This document shows, one piece after another, positions 6,453 through 11,917 of a stretch of DNA of 11,917 nucleotides. The notes beneath the pieces are model-generated. The model had not been told where the DNA came from. It saw nothing but the letters and a program-made list of their open reading frames with translations, and did not search any database. Each line of letters opens with the position of its first letter. Positions within the stretch are counted from its first letter, which is position 1. The position numbers were made by a program, and so were the translations under genes. Source of the stretch: an uncultured Janibacter sp. (GTDB lineage: Bacteria; Actinomycetota; Actinomycetes; Actinomycetales; Dermatophilaceae); contig CAMICF010000080.1 in assembly GCA_946222495.1 (NCBI GenBank), positions 1 to 11,917 on the forward strand. The letters run 5' to 3'.

Positions 6453-6528
6453 TGGCTCCCCCGGTTGGACTCGAACCAACAACCCTCCGGTTAACAGCCG
6501 AATGCTCTGCCAATTGAGCTACAGGGGA
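6453..6528 (-). tRNA. tRNA-Asn (GTT), CCA encoded
   Basis: The minus strand folds into a standard cloverleaf: acceptor TCCCCTG/CGGGGGA, D stem GCTC/GAGC, anticodon stem TTCGG/CCGGA with loop CTGTTAA and anticodon GTT, variable GGGTT, T stem GTTGG/CCAAC with loop TTCGAGT, discriminator G, then CCA at 6455-6453. All stems pair, apart from one T-G wobble in the acceptor. The GTT anticodon assigns Asn, and G73 agrees with the usual Asn discriminator. Unlike the CAT tRNA in this window, CCA is present in the DNA. Confidence 0.96.
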
Positions 6529-6535
6529 TCGCGCC

Positions 6536-6554
6536 GTGGCGCTGCGCCACCATA
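6536..6554 (-). promoter_or_regulatory. Promoter region of tRNA-Asn with a 15-bp dyad
   Basis: TATGGT on the minus strand (6549-6554) fits TANNNT and is 20 bases before the tRNA 5' end. No clear -35 is visible. Overlapping its 3' end is a 7+1+7 dyad, GTGGCGC-T-GCGCCAC (6536-6550), covering the predicted start of transcription; it could be a protein-binding site or chance. Confidence 0.35.
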
Positions 6555-6590
6555 GCAAGAGGTCGCCGCGACACGAAAACGACACGGGGC

Positions 6591-7589
6591 TCAGTCCGCT
6601 CGGCCCAGGAGGTCGGCGTGATGGATCGCCGCGACGTCCGGGTGCGCCCGCAACCGGGCCTTGAGCAGGTTGTCCCCGTACCGGCTCCCGATGACGTTGG
6701 CCGCGTCCTGCGTGACCCCACGGGCACGGGCGGCGAGCTCGGGCGGCAGCTCGACGGAGGGCACCTCCGCGTCGATGTTCGGATTGAAGAAGAAGGGGAT
6801 GGACAGCCGCTCGGAGCCCTCCGGTGGCGCCGTCACGCGGTGCGGCGTGGCCCGGAGGTACCCATCCGTCGCCACCTCCATCAGCTCGCCGATGTTGACG
6901 ACGAAGGCGTCCTCGACCGGCGGCACGTCGAGCCAGCCGTCATCGGTGCGCACCTGCAGGCCGGCCTTGCCGGGCTCGACGAGCAGGAGGGTGAGGATGC
7001 CCGGGTCGCTGTGGGCGCCGACGCCCTGGGTCCTCGCCGCACTCCCCGGGTACCGCACGATCTTGAGCATGAGGGACGCCGGGTCGAAGGTCCCGGCGAA
7101 GTGGTCCGCGGGCGCGCCGAGCGAGAGCGCCCACTCCGTGAGCAGCCGGTGGCCGAGCGCCTCGAGTCGCTCGAGCCACGACAGGATCACCGGTCGGAGC
7201 TCGGGAAGGGCATCCGGCCACTGGTTGGGTCCGTCCAGGCGCATGTACGGCGGGTCGACGACGTCGTTGGCCGCGACCTCCGAGCCGAGGTCGATCTGCT
7301 CACGGTGGTCCACCTGTCCCTGGGTCAGCTCGCCGTCCAGCCGGGTCCAGCCCCGGAAGTAGGGGCTCCTCGTCATCTCGACGGCCCGCTTGTCCTCCTC
7401 GGGCAGGGCGAAGAAGCGTCGGGCGACGTCGAAGAGCTCGGCGATGGCCTCCGGCTCGATGTGGTGCCTCAGGTGGAAGAAGCCGACCTCGTGCGTCGCC
7501 GTCCGCAGAGCCTCGCGGAAGCGGAGCCGTGCCTCCGGGCCGCCGTCGAGGTCGGCGAGGTCGAGGACGGGAAGGGCGTCACGAACCAT
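6591..7589 (-). CDS. Isopenicillin N synthase-like Fe(II)/2-oxoglutarate oxygenase
   Basis: This 332-residue soluble enzyme belongs to the isopenicillin N synthase/plant dioxygenase-type family of non-haem iron oxygenases. The N-terminal DIOX_N-like region begins LPVLDLADLDGG and contains GFFHLRHH. The catalytic double-stranded beta-helix carries the iron ligands His193 and Asp195 (GVGAHSDPGILTLLL) and His250 (ATPHRV), and the 2-oxoglutarate-binding Arg261/Ser263 pair (SERLSIPFFFNP). All key residues are present, so it should be active. The substrate cannot be read from sequence; homologues oxidise varied small molecules. It lies 59 bases after the dnaG-linked small gene on the same strand, but a candidate promoter just before its ATG suggests independent transcription. 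No weaker alternative start looks better than ATG 7589. Confidence 0.92.
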   Translation of the reverse strand: MVRDALPVLDLADLDGGPEARLRFREALRTATHEVGFFHLRHHIEPEAIAELFDVARRFFALPEEDKRAVEMTRSPYFRGWTRLDGELTQGQVDHREQIDLGSEVAANDVVDPPYMRLDGPNQWPDALPELRPVILSWLERLEALGHRLLTEWALSLGAPADHFAGTFDPASLMLKIVRYPGSAARTQGVGAHSDPGILTLLLVEPGKAGLQVRTDDGWLDVPPVEDAFVVNIGELMEVATDGYLRATPHRVTAPPEGSERLSIPFFFNPNIDAEVPSVELPPELAARARGVTQDAANVIGSRYGDNLLKARLRAHPDVAAIHHADLLGRAD

Positions 7590-7595
7590 GCTCTC

Positions 7596-7624
7596 AGGCT
7601 AGGTCGCCACCACGGCCGGGTCGA
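7596..7624 (-). promoter_or_regulatory. Candidate leaderless promoter of the oxygenase gene
   Basis: On the minus strand, TCGACC (7619-7624, 4 of 6 to TTGACA), a 17-base spacer and TAGCCT (7596-7601, TANNNT) precede the ATG at 7589 by exactly 6 nt. This is the spacing of leaderless actinobacterial genes, and no strong ribosome binding site is present (only GAGAG). Confidence 0.45.
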
Positions 7625-7648
7625 GGGCCCGGCAGGCGGTCACCGGCC

Positions 7649-8155
7649 TCAGGGCTCGCGCCCGACCTGCTCCGCGAGCCGGGCGGCGACCTCCTCGGTC
7701 ACCGCCACGAGCTGGGCGTCGTCCGGGTCGCAGCCCTGCGCCACGATCGTCTGCGCGACGACCCTGTCGGTGGTGAGGTTCTTGCGGAGCACCACCCGCG
7801 CCCGACGGGCAGGGTCGATCCGGACCTGCTCGACGAGCAGCACGGAGGCGTTGACCCGCTCGTGGAAGGCGTCGGGCACGCCACCCGGGGTGGTCAGGTG
7901 CCACCGCCCCGCGGGGCTGCCGTCGACCCACGTCACCCGCAGCACCGACTCCTCCGGGTCCCACCGGCCGCCGTCGACGAGGTGCCAGGGACGCCCTTCG
8001 TCGAGCCCACCACCGGGGACCACGAGTCGGCGGGAGGTGACGACGACGGTCGCGTCGTCGGCCCGTGCCGTGGCGAGCACGCGCTCCCCGCGCTCGAGGT
8101 CGACCTCGGGCGGGACGGGGACCGCCTTGTTCCTCACCACCGACAGCCAGCCCAT
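7649..8155 (-). CDS. Conserved actinobacterial small protein linked to dnaG
   Basis: The 168-residue product is a soluble alpha/beta protein without signal peptide or membrane segment. I recognise it as similar to the uncharacterised proteins encoded just after dnaG in many actinobacteria. Landmarks are RGERVLATARADDATVVVTS, RRLVVPGG, PWHLVDGGRWDPEESVLRVTW, and a C-terminal part with VRERVNAS-like FHERVNASVLLVEQV and a helical end. The first half, with short strands alternating with hydrophilic turns, recalls a PH-like barrel, but that is only a guess. The ATG (8155-8153) overlaps the dnaG stop as TGATG, so the two are probably translationally coupled and made together. No catalytic motif is visible and the function is unknown. 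Confidence 0.85.
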   Translation of the reverse strand: MGWLSVVRNKAVPVPPEVDLERGERVLATARADDATVVVTSRRLVVPGGGLDEGRPWHLVDGGRWDPEESVLRVTWVDGSPAGRWHLTTPGGVPDAFHERVNASVLLVEQVRIDPARRARVVLRKNLTTDRVVAQTIVAQGCDPDDAQLVAVTEEVAARLAEQVGREP

Positions 8156-10077
8156 CAGACGAGCTGCTCCCGCAGCGCGGCACGCTGGCGCTCGAGCTGC
8201 TGCAGCGACAGCGACAGCTCACGCAGCTGCGCCTGGTCCGTGGACGGGTCGGCTGCCATGCGTCGCATCTGCGACATCGCGTCGGCGATGCGGCGCCCGA
8301 CGGCCACCTCACGCACCCGCACGAGCAGCGAGCGCGTGTAGGCCGCCGGCGGCAGGCCGGTGGACTGGTCGTGCACCACGGGAAGGGGGGCGACCGACAG
8401 CTCGGCGACGAGCGGCGCCACCGCAAGCGGGGCGACCTCGTCGATCCGCGCGTGCCACGCGGGCAGCGTCTGCCCCTCGTGGAGGGCGCCGACCTCGCGC
8501 ACGGCGTCGAAGACCGCCCGGTGCGCGGGCGCCGAGAAGCCCTCCGGCTCGACCGCGTCGAGGTCCGCCGGGCTGAAGAGCGTGGGGTGCTGCAGCAAGG
8601 ACTGGAGGAGCTGGCGCTCGGCGAGGACGATCGGGTCGCGGAGGTTGGGCGAGGGCATGCCGGTCTCCTCCCCCGCCTCCGGCTCCGGGGTCTCCGGGTT
8701 GGCGTGGGCGGCCTCCCCCTTCGCCTCCTGCCGTGCCTGGATGCGCCCGGCGCGGGCCACCTGGTCACGCATCTGCTCGACCTCGACGCCGACCCAGCCG
8801 GCGACGGTGCGCACGTACTCGGGGCGCAGGGAGGAGTCGCGGATGTTGTTGATGATCGGCGCGACCGCGCCCATCCCCCGCACCCGACCCTCCGCGGTGG
8901 AGAGGTCGAAGCGGTCGAGGGTGGTCCGCACGGCGAACTCGAACATCGGCACCGCGTCGGCGACCAGCTCCCGGACGGCGGTGTCCCCCTCCCGCAGCCG
9001 CAGGTCGCAGGGGTCCATGCCGTCCTTGGCCACGGCGACGAAGCTCTGGCTGGCCCACTTGTCGTCCTGCGAGTAGGCCTTCATCGCCGCGTCGCGCCCG
9101 GCCTTGTCGCCGTCGAAGGTGAAGACGACCTTGGCCGGCGCCCGGTCCGCCTCGTCGCGGACGATCCGCCGGAGCACCTTGATGTGGTCCTCGCCGAAGG
9201 CCGTGCCGCACGTCGCCACCGCACCCTCGACGCCGGAGAGGTGCGCGGCCATGACGTCGGTGTACCCCTCGACGACGACGACGAGGCGCTCGTCGCGGAT
9301 GGACTTCTTCGCGAGGTCGAGGCCGTAGAGGACGGTCGACTTCTTGTAGATCGGCGTCTCGGTGGTGTTGAGGTACTTCGCCCCGATGCGGTCGTTGTCG
9401 TAGAGCCGCCGGGCGCCGAAGCCGATGGTGTCGCCGGTGATGTCGCGGATCGGCCAGACGAGGCGTCCGCGGAAGCGGTCGTAGAGGCCGCGCGAGCCCT
9501 TGCCGCACAGGCCGCCGATCGTCAGCTCCTCGTCGGTGAAGCCCTTGCCGCGCAGGTGACGGGCCAGCTCCTCCCCCGCCCGCGGCGCGTAGCCGATGCC
9601 GAAGAGCTTGGCCTCGGGGCTGGCGAAGCCGCGCGCCCGGAGGAAGTCCCGCCCGATCCGCGCCTCGGGGGTCTCGAGGAGGCGCTGGTGGTAGAACTCC
9701 GCCGCCGCGCGGTGGGCCTCGATGAGGCGGGATCGCTTGCCGAGGCCGACGCCGTCGCGGGGGCCGCCCCCTTCCTCGTAGCGCAGCTCCATCCCCAGCT
9801 TGCCCGCGAGGCGCTCGACGGCCTCGGCGAAGGTCAGGTGGTCGAGCTTTTGCACGAAGGAGATGACGTCGCCGCCCTCGCCGCAGCCGAAGCAGTGGTA
9901 GGCGCCGACGGTCTCGCGCACGGTGAAGCTCGGCGTCTTCTCGTCGTGGAAGGGGCACAGCCCCTTCATCGAGCCGATGCCCGCGGGGCGCAGCGTCACA
10001 TGGTCACGGACGACGTCGGTGATCGAGGAGCGCTCCTTGACGGCCTGCACGTCATCGGCACGGATCCGGCCCGCCAC
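8155..10077 (-). CDS. dnaG: DNA primase
   Basis: The 640-residue primase makes RNA primers at the replication fork. Domain order is complete. The N-terminal zinc-binding domain has the C-H-C-C ligands Cys41, His44, Cys62 and Cys65 (GLCPFHDEKTPSF, YHCFGCGEGGD). The catalytic core follows, with a Toprim fold whose acidic residues are Glu270 and Asp274 (VEGYTDVM) and Asp322/Asp324 (FTFDGDKAG). Then come a helical region, a charged Glu/Pro-rich linker, and a C-terminal helicase-binding domain (DPIVLAERQLLQSLLQHPTLF). Length is normal. The start is GTG 10077, with GAGGTG 5 nt upstream, and fits the family N-terminus MAGRIRADDVQAVKERS. It follows dgt after 75 bases and overlaps the next gene by one base. 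Confidence 0.98.
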   Translation of the reverse strand: MAGRIRADDVQAVKERSSITDVVRDHVTLRPAGIGSMKGLCPFHDEKTPSFTVRETVGAYHCFGCGEGGDVISFVQKLDHLTFAEAVERLAGKLGMELRYEEGGGPRDGVGLGKRSRLIEAHRAAAEFYHQRLLETPEARIGRDFLRARGFASPEAKLFGIGYAPRAGEELARHLRGKGFTDEELTIGGLCGKGSRGLYDRFRGRLVWPIRDITGDTIGFGARRLYDNDRIGAKYLNTTETPIYKKSTVLYGLDLAKKSIRDERLVVVVEGYTDVMAAHLSGVEGAVATCGTAFGEDHIKVLRRIVRDEADRAPAKVVFTFDGDKAGRDAAMKAYSQDDKWASQSFVAVAKDGMDPCDLRLREGDTAVRELVADAVPMFEFAVRTTLDRFDLSTAEGRVRGMGAVAPIINNIRDSSLRPEYVRTVAGWVGVEVEQMRDQVARAGRIQARQEAKGEAAHANPETPEPEAGEETGMPSPNLRDPIVLAERQLLQSLLQHPTLFSPADLDAVEPEGFSAPAHRAVFDAVREVGALHEGQTLPAWHARIDEVAPLAVAPLVAELSVAPLPVVHDQSTGLPPAAYTRSLLVRVREVAVGRRIADAMSQMRRMAADPSTDQAQLRELSLSLQQLERQRAALREQLV

Positions 10078-10113
10078 AGGTCACCTCACTCCCACGTCGA
10101 CGATGTGCTGCCG

Positions 10114-10119
10114 AGTCTA
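10114..10119 (-). promoter_or_regulatory. Candidate -10 for dnaG
   Basis: TAGACT on the minus strand matches TANNNT and would start a leader of about 30 nt before the GTG at 10077. No clear -35 is visible. If real, dnaG has its own promoter in addition to read-through from dgt. Confidence 0.35.
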
Positions 10120-10152
10120 GGCGGCGCCGCTGACCTCGCTCGGCCCGGCCGC

Positions 10153-11319
10153 TCAGGAGCAGTGCGCCGCGTGGAGCTCGAGGGCCCGTAGGTCGGTGAG
10201 CCCGGCGACCTGGTCGACGACGACCCGCAGCCGGGCCGCGTCGTCGCTCGCGAGCTCGAGGTCGGGCCGCAGGTCGGCGTCGAGCCGGGCCTCGGGGTCG
10301 GCCGCGAACATGACGAAGTGGGCGGCCACCGCCTTGAGGACCGCCACCTCGGCGAGCGAGTCCTGCGGCACGACGAGCCGCGCCTCGTAGCGGCCGAGGT
10401 CGCCGGGGCCGTGGACCGCGCGGGTGGCCGCCTCGGCGGCGTGGACGAAGCGGCGGATGATCCGTGAGGTCATGTCCTTCAGCCCCGCGAGCGCCTCGCG
10501 GGAGCCGTCGTAGGACGTCGGTACCGCGCCGGTGGCGAGCAGGCGCTCGAGGCCCTCGCCGACCGCGTCGCGACCGAGGTCGGCGGCGAAGTGGGTCACG
10601 GCCACGTCGAGGACGGCGTCGGTGTCGCCGGCATCGCGCAGGCGCCGCAGGTCCAGCCGTCCGGAGGCGATGGCGTCCTCGACGTCGTGGACGGAGTAGG
10701 CGACGTCGTCGGACCAGTCCATGACGTCCGCCTCCAGGCACCGCACGAAGCCCTCGGGCCCGCCGGACCGCATCCACGTGAAGACCGCCAGGTCGTCCTC
10801 GTAGACACCGAACTTCGGTGTGGGGGCAGGGCCGTGGCCGCGGCGCCACGGGTACTTCGTCGCGGCGTCGAGGCTGGCCCGGGTGAGGTTGAGGCCGGCC
10901 GGACGGCCGTCCGCGTGGACCCGTTTCGGCTCCAGCCGGGTGAGGATCCGCAGGGTCTGGGCATTGCCCTCGAAGCCGCCGATGTCCGCGGCGACGGCGT
11001 GGAGCGCGCTCTCGCCGTTGTGGCCGAAGGGAGGGTGCCCCAGATCGTGCGCCAGGCAGGCCACCTCGACGACATCGGCCTCGCAGCCGAGGGCCCCACC
11101 GAACTCGCGGCCGATCTGGGCCACCTCGAGGCTGTGGGTGAGGCGGTTGCGGACGAAGTCGTCGCTCCCCGGGCCGAGGACCTGGGTCTTGGCGGAGAGA
11201 CGGCGTAGCGCCGCGGAGTGGATGAGACGACCGCGGTCGCGCGCGAAGTCGTCCCGGTCGGCCCGCTTGTGCACGGGGTCCTCGGAGACCCATCGCTCCC
11301 GGTCGCTCTGGCTGCTCAC
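10153..11319 (-). CDS. dgt: Deoxyguanosinetriphosphate triphosphohydrolase-like HD enzyme
   Basis: This 388-residue HD-domain hydrolase removes triphosphate from dGTP or other dNTPs, helping set the nucleotide pool. Metal ligands of the HD fold are visible: His62 (RNRLTHSLEVAQIGR), His91-Asp92 (CLAHDLGHPPFGHNGE) and Asp205 (MDWSDDVAYSVHD). The N-terminal ERW…KRADRDDFARDRGRLIHSAALRRLSAKTQV stretch is typical of the actinobacterial family. I prefer GTG 11319, because residues encoded upstream (to 11412) are Arg-rich and unlike the family, and because TAGGCT lies 7 nt before this GTG, a leaderless layout. The gene precedes dnaG, an arrangement common in actinobacteria that links dNTP control with replication. 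It is divergent from pyc. Confidence 0.94.
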   Translation of the reverse strand: MSSQSDRERWVSEDPVHKRADRDDFARDRGRLIHSAALRRLSAKTQVLGPGSDDFVRNRLTHSLEVAQIGREFGGALGCEADVVEVACLAHDLGHPPFGHNGESALHAVAADIGGFEGNAQTLRILTRLEPKRVHADGRPAGLNLTRASLDAATKYPWRRGHGPAPTPKFGVYEDDLAVFTWMRSGGPEGFVRCLEADVMDWSDDVAYSVHDVEDAIASGRLDLRRLRDAGDTDAVLDVAVTHFAADLGRDAVGEGLERLLATGAVPTSYDGSREALAGLKDMTSRIIRRFVHAAEAATRAVHGPGDLGRYEARLVVPQDSLAEVAVLKAVAAHFVMFAADPEARLDADLRPDLELASDDAARLRVVVDQVAGLTDLRALELHAAHCS

Positions 11320-11326
11320 GTCGGTG

Positions 11327-11332
11327 AGCCTA
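11327..11332 (-). promoter_or_regulatory. Candidate leaderless -10 for dgt
   Basis: TAGGCT on the minus strand fits TANNNT and ends 7 nt before the GTG at 11319, so the transcript would begin at the start codon. The -35 region is poor and no strong ribosome binding site is visible. Confidence 0.4.
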
Positions 11333-11336
11333 CGGC

Positions 11337-11368
11337 GGGGCCGTCGTTCCGCACACTGACACGGCCCC
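11337..11368. promoter_or_regulatory. Inverted repeat between divergent dgt and pyc
   Basis: GGGGCCGT (11337-11344) is matched by the inverted ACGGCCCC (11361-11368), with 24 bases from arm to arm start. It lies just upstream of the candidate dgt -10 and 22 bases before the candidate pyc -10. It could be an operator for a dimeric regulator or a chance GC-rich repeat. Confidence 0.35.
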
Positions 11369-11389
11369 CTTCGCTGGCGCCGACCCGGA

Positions 11390-11395
11390 TATCCT
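11390..11395 (+). promoter_or_regulatory. Candidate -10 for pyc
   Basis: TATCCT fits TANNNT, 31 bases before the ATG at 11427, giving a leader of about 25 nt that contains the GGAGG site. No clear -35 is visible at 16-19 bases upstream. Confidence 0.35.
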
Positions 11396-11426
11396 CGCGT
11401 GACTGCCGCCACACCCCGGAGGTCTC

Positions 11427-11917
11427 ATGTTCAGCAAGATCCTCGTCGCCAACCGCGGAGAGATCGCCATCCGTGCCTTCCGTGCCGCGACCGAGCTCGA
11501 GGCGACCACCGTCGCCGTCTACCCCACCGAGGACCGCACCTCGGAGCACCGGATGAAGGCCGACGAGGCCTATCGCATCGGCGAGGAGGGCCACCCGGTC
11601 CGCGCCTACCTCGACCACGAGGACATCGTGCGCGTGGCCCGCGAGGCCGACGTCGACGCGATCTACCCCGGCTACGGCTTCCTCTCCGAGAACCCCCAGC
11701 TCGCCGAGGAGTGCGCCCGGCACGGCATCACCTTCATCGGGCCCCCCGCCGAGGTCCTCGAGCTCACCGGCAACAAGTCCCGCGCCATCGCCGCGGCGAA
11801 GGCCGCCGGCCTGCCCACCCTCGAGGGCTCCGACGCGACGGACGACCTCGACGCGCTCGAGGCGGCCGCGGAGGAGACCGGGTTCCCGATCTTCGTCAAG
11901 GCCGTGAGCGGCGGCGG
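11427..11917 (+). CDS. pyc: Pyruvate carboxylase, N-terminal part (runs off the window)
   Basis: Pyruvate carboxylase makes oxaloacetate from pyruvate, bicarbonate and ATP with a biotin arm, refilling the citric acid cycle. Only the first 163 codons of a protein normally about 1,100-1,150 residues long are present. They cover the N-terminal biotin carboxylase lobe (ILVANRGEIAIRAFRAATEL, DEAYRIGEEGHPVRAYLD, DAIYPGYGFLSENPQLAE, FIGPP) and stop as the glycine-rich ATP-grasp loop (FVKAVSGGG) begins. The GEEGHPVRAYLD segment points to pyruvate carboxylase and not to the alpha subunit of acyl-CoA carboxylase, which shares the fold. ATG 11427 has GGAGG at 11418-11422, slightly close but good. It is divergent from dgt. 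Confidence 0.92.
   Translation, partial: MFSKILVANRGEIAIRAFRAATELEATTVAVYPTEDRTSEHRMKADEAYRIGEEGHPVRAYLDHEDIVRVAREADVDAIYPGYGFLSENPQLAEECARHGITFIGPPAEVLELTGNKSRAIAAAKAAGLPTLEGSDATDDLDALEAAAEETGFPIFVKAVSGG

Noticed and set aside
7615..7633. GC hairpin GCCGGG/CCCGGC between the dnaG-linked gene and the oxygenase
   Set aside because: Only 6 bp with no T-run, and it overlaps the candidate -35 of the oxygenase; too weak to call a terminator.
8065..10191. 708-codon plus-strand frame opposite dnaG
   Set aside because: Covers dnaG and parts of its neighbours on the other strand. The product is Arg/Val/Glu-rich low-complexity sequence; DnaG on the minus strand is unmistakable.
10052..11293. Minus-strand frame of 413 codons in a different frame from dgt
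   Set aside because: Arg/Pro/Gly-rich frame shadow; dgt in the other frame carries all HD-fold motifs.

Overview
The window is high-GC chromosomal DNA from an actinobacterium. The evidence is very high G/C at third codon positions, a fatty-acid synthesis cluster ending in an acyl-CoA carboxyltransferase beta subunit next to a DUF3145 gene, a dgt-dnaG pair, GTG starts, and several starts placed 6-7 nt after TANNNT hexamers, as in leaderless actinobacterial mRNAs. The gene set would fit the Micrococcales (for example Intrasporangiaceae), but that is an impression and not a computed placement.

Left block (1-3484, + strand): the tail of an unrecognised gene (2-103) is followed by only the C-terminal end of FabH (about 154-315). 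Then come acpP (389-640), fabF (717-1967) and an accD-type carboxyltransferase (1967-3403). accD makes malonyl-CoA, AcpP carries the growing chain, and FabF elongates it. FabF and AccD overlap by one base (TGATG). acpP is flanked by two RNA hairpins. A perfect 18-bp stem at 3418-3463 ends the block and also serves the convergent DUF3145 gene (3485-3997, - strand).

Middle block (3998-6590): a divergent intergenic region, a small secreted protein with two cysteine pairs (4292-4951), a CAT-anticodon tRNA (5001-5074), a perfect 21-bp stem terminator (5087-5131), a convergent PAP2-family membrane protein (5149-6237, - strand) and tRNA-Asn (6453-6528, - strand) with encoded CCA.

Right block (6591-11319, - strand, read right to left): dgt (dNTP triphosphohydrolase), dnaG (primase), a conserved small protein coupled to dnaG by TGATG, and an isopenicillin N synthase-like Fe(II)/2-oxoglutarate oxygenase. 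Divergent from dgt, the 5' end of pyruvate carboxylase (11427 to the window end) begins on the + strand.

Most of this is housekeeping DNA and I see no mobile element, CRISPR array, defence island or clearly new multi-gene system. The points most worth checking are the broken fabH at the left edge, the hairpin-bracketed acpP, the 8-bp inverted repeat between dgt and pyc, three probable leaderless starts, the isotype of the CAT tRNA, and the orphan secreted protein.
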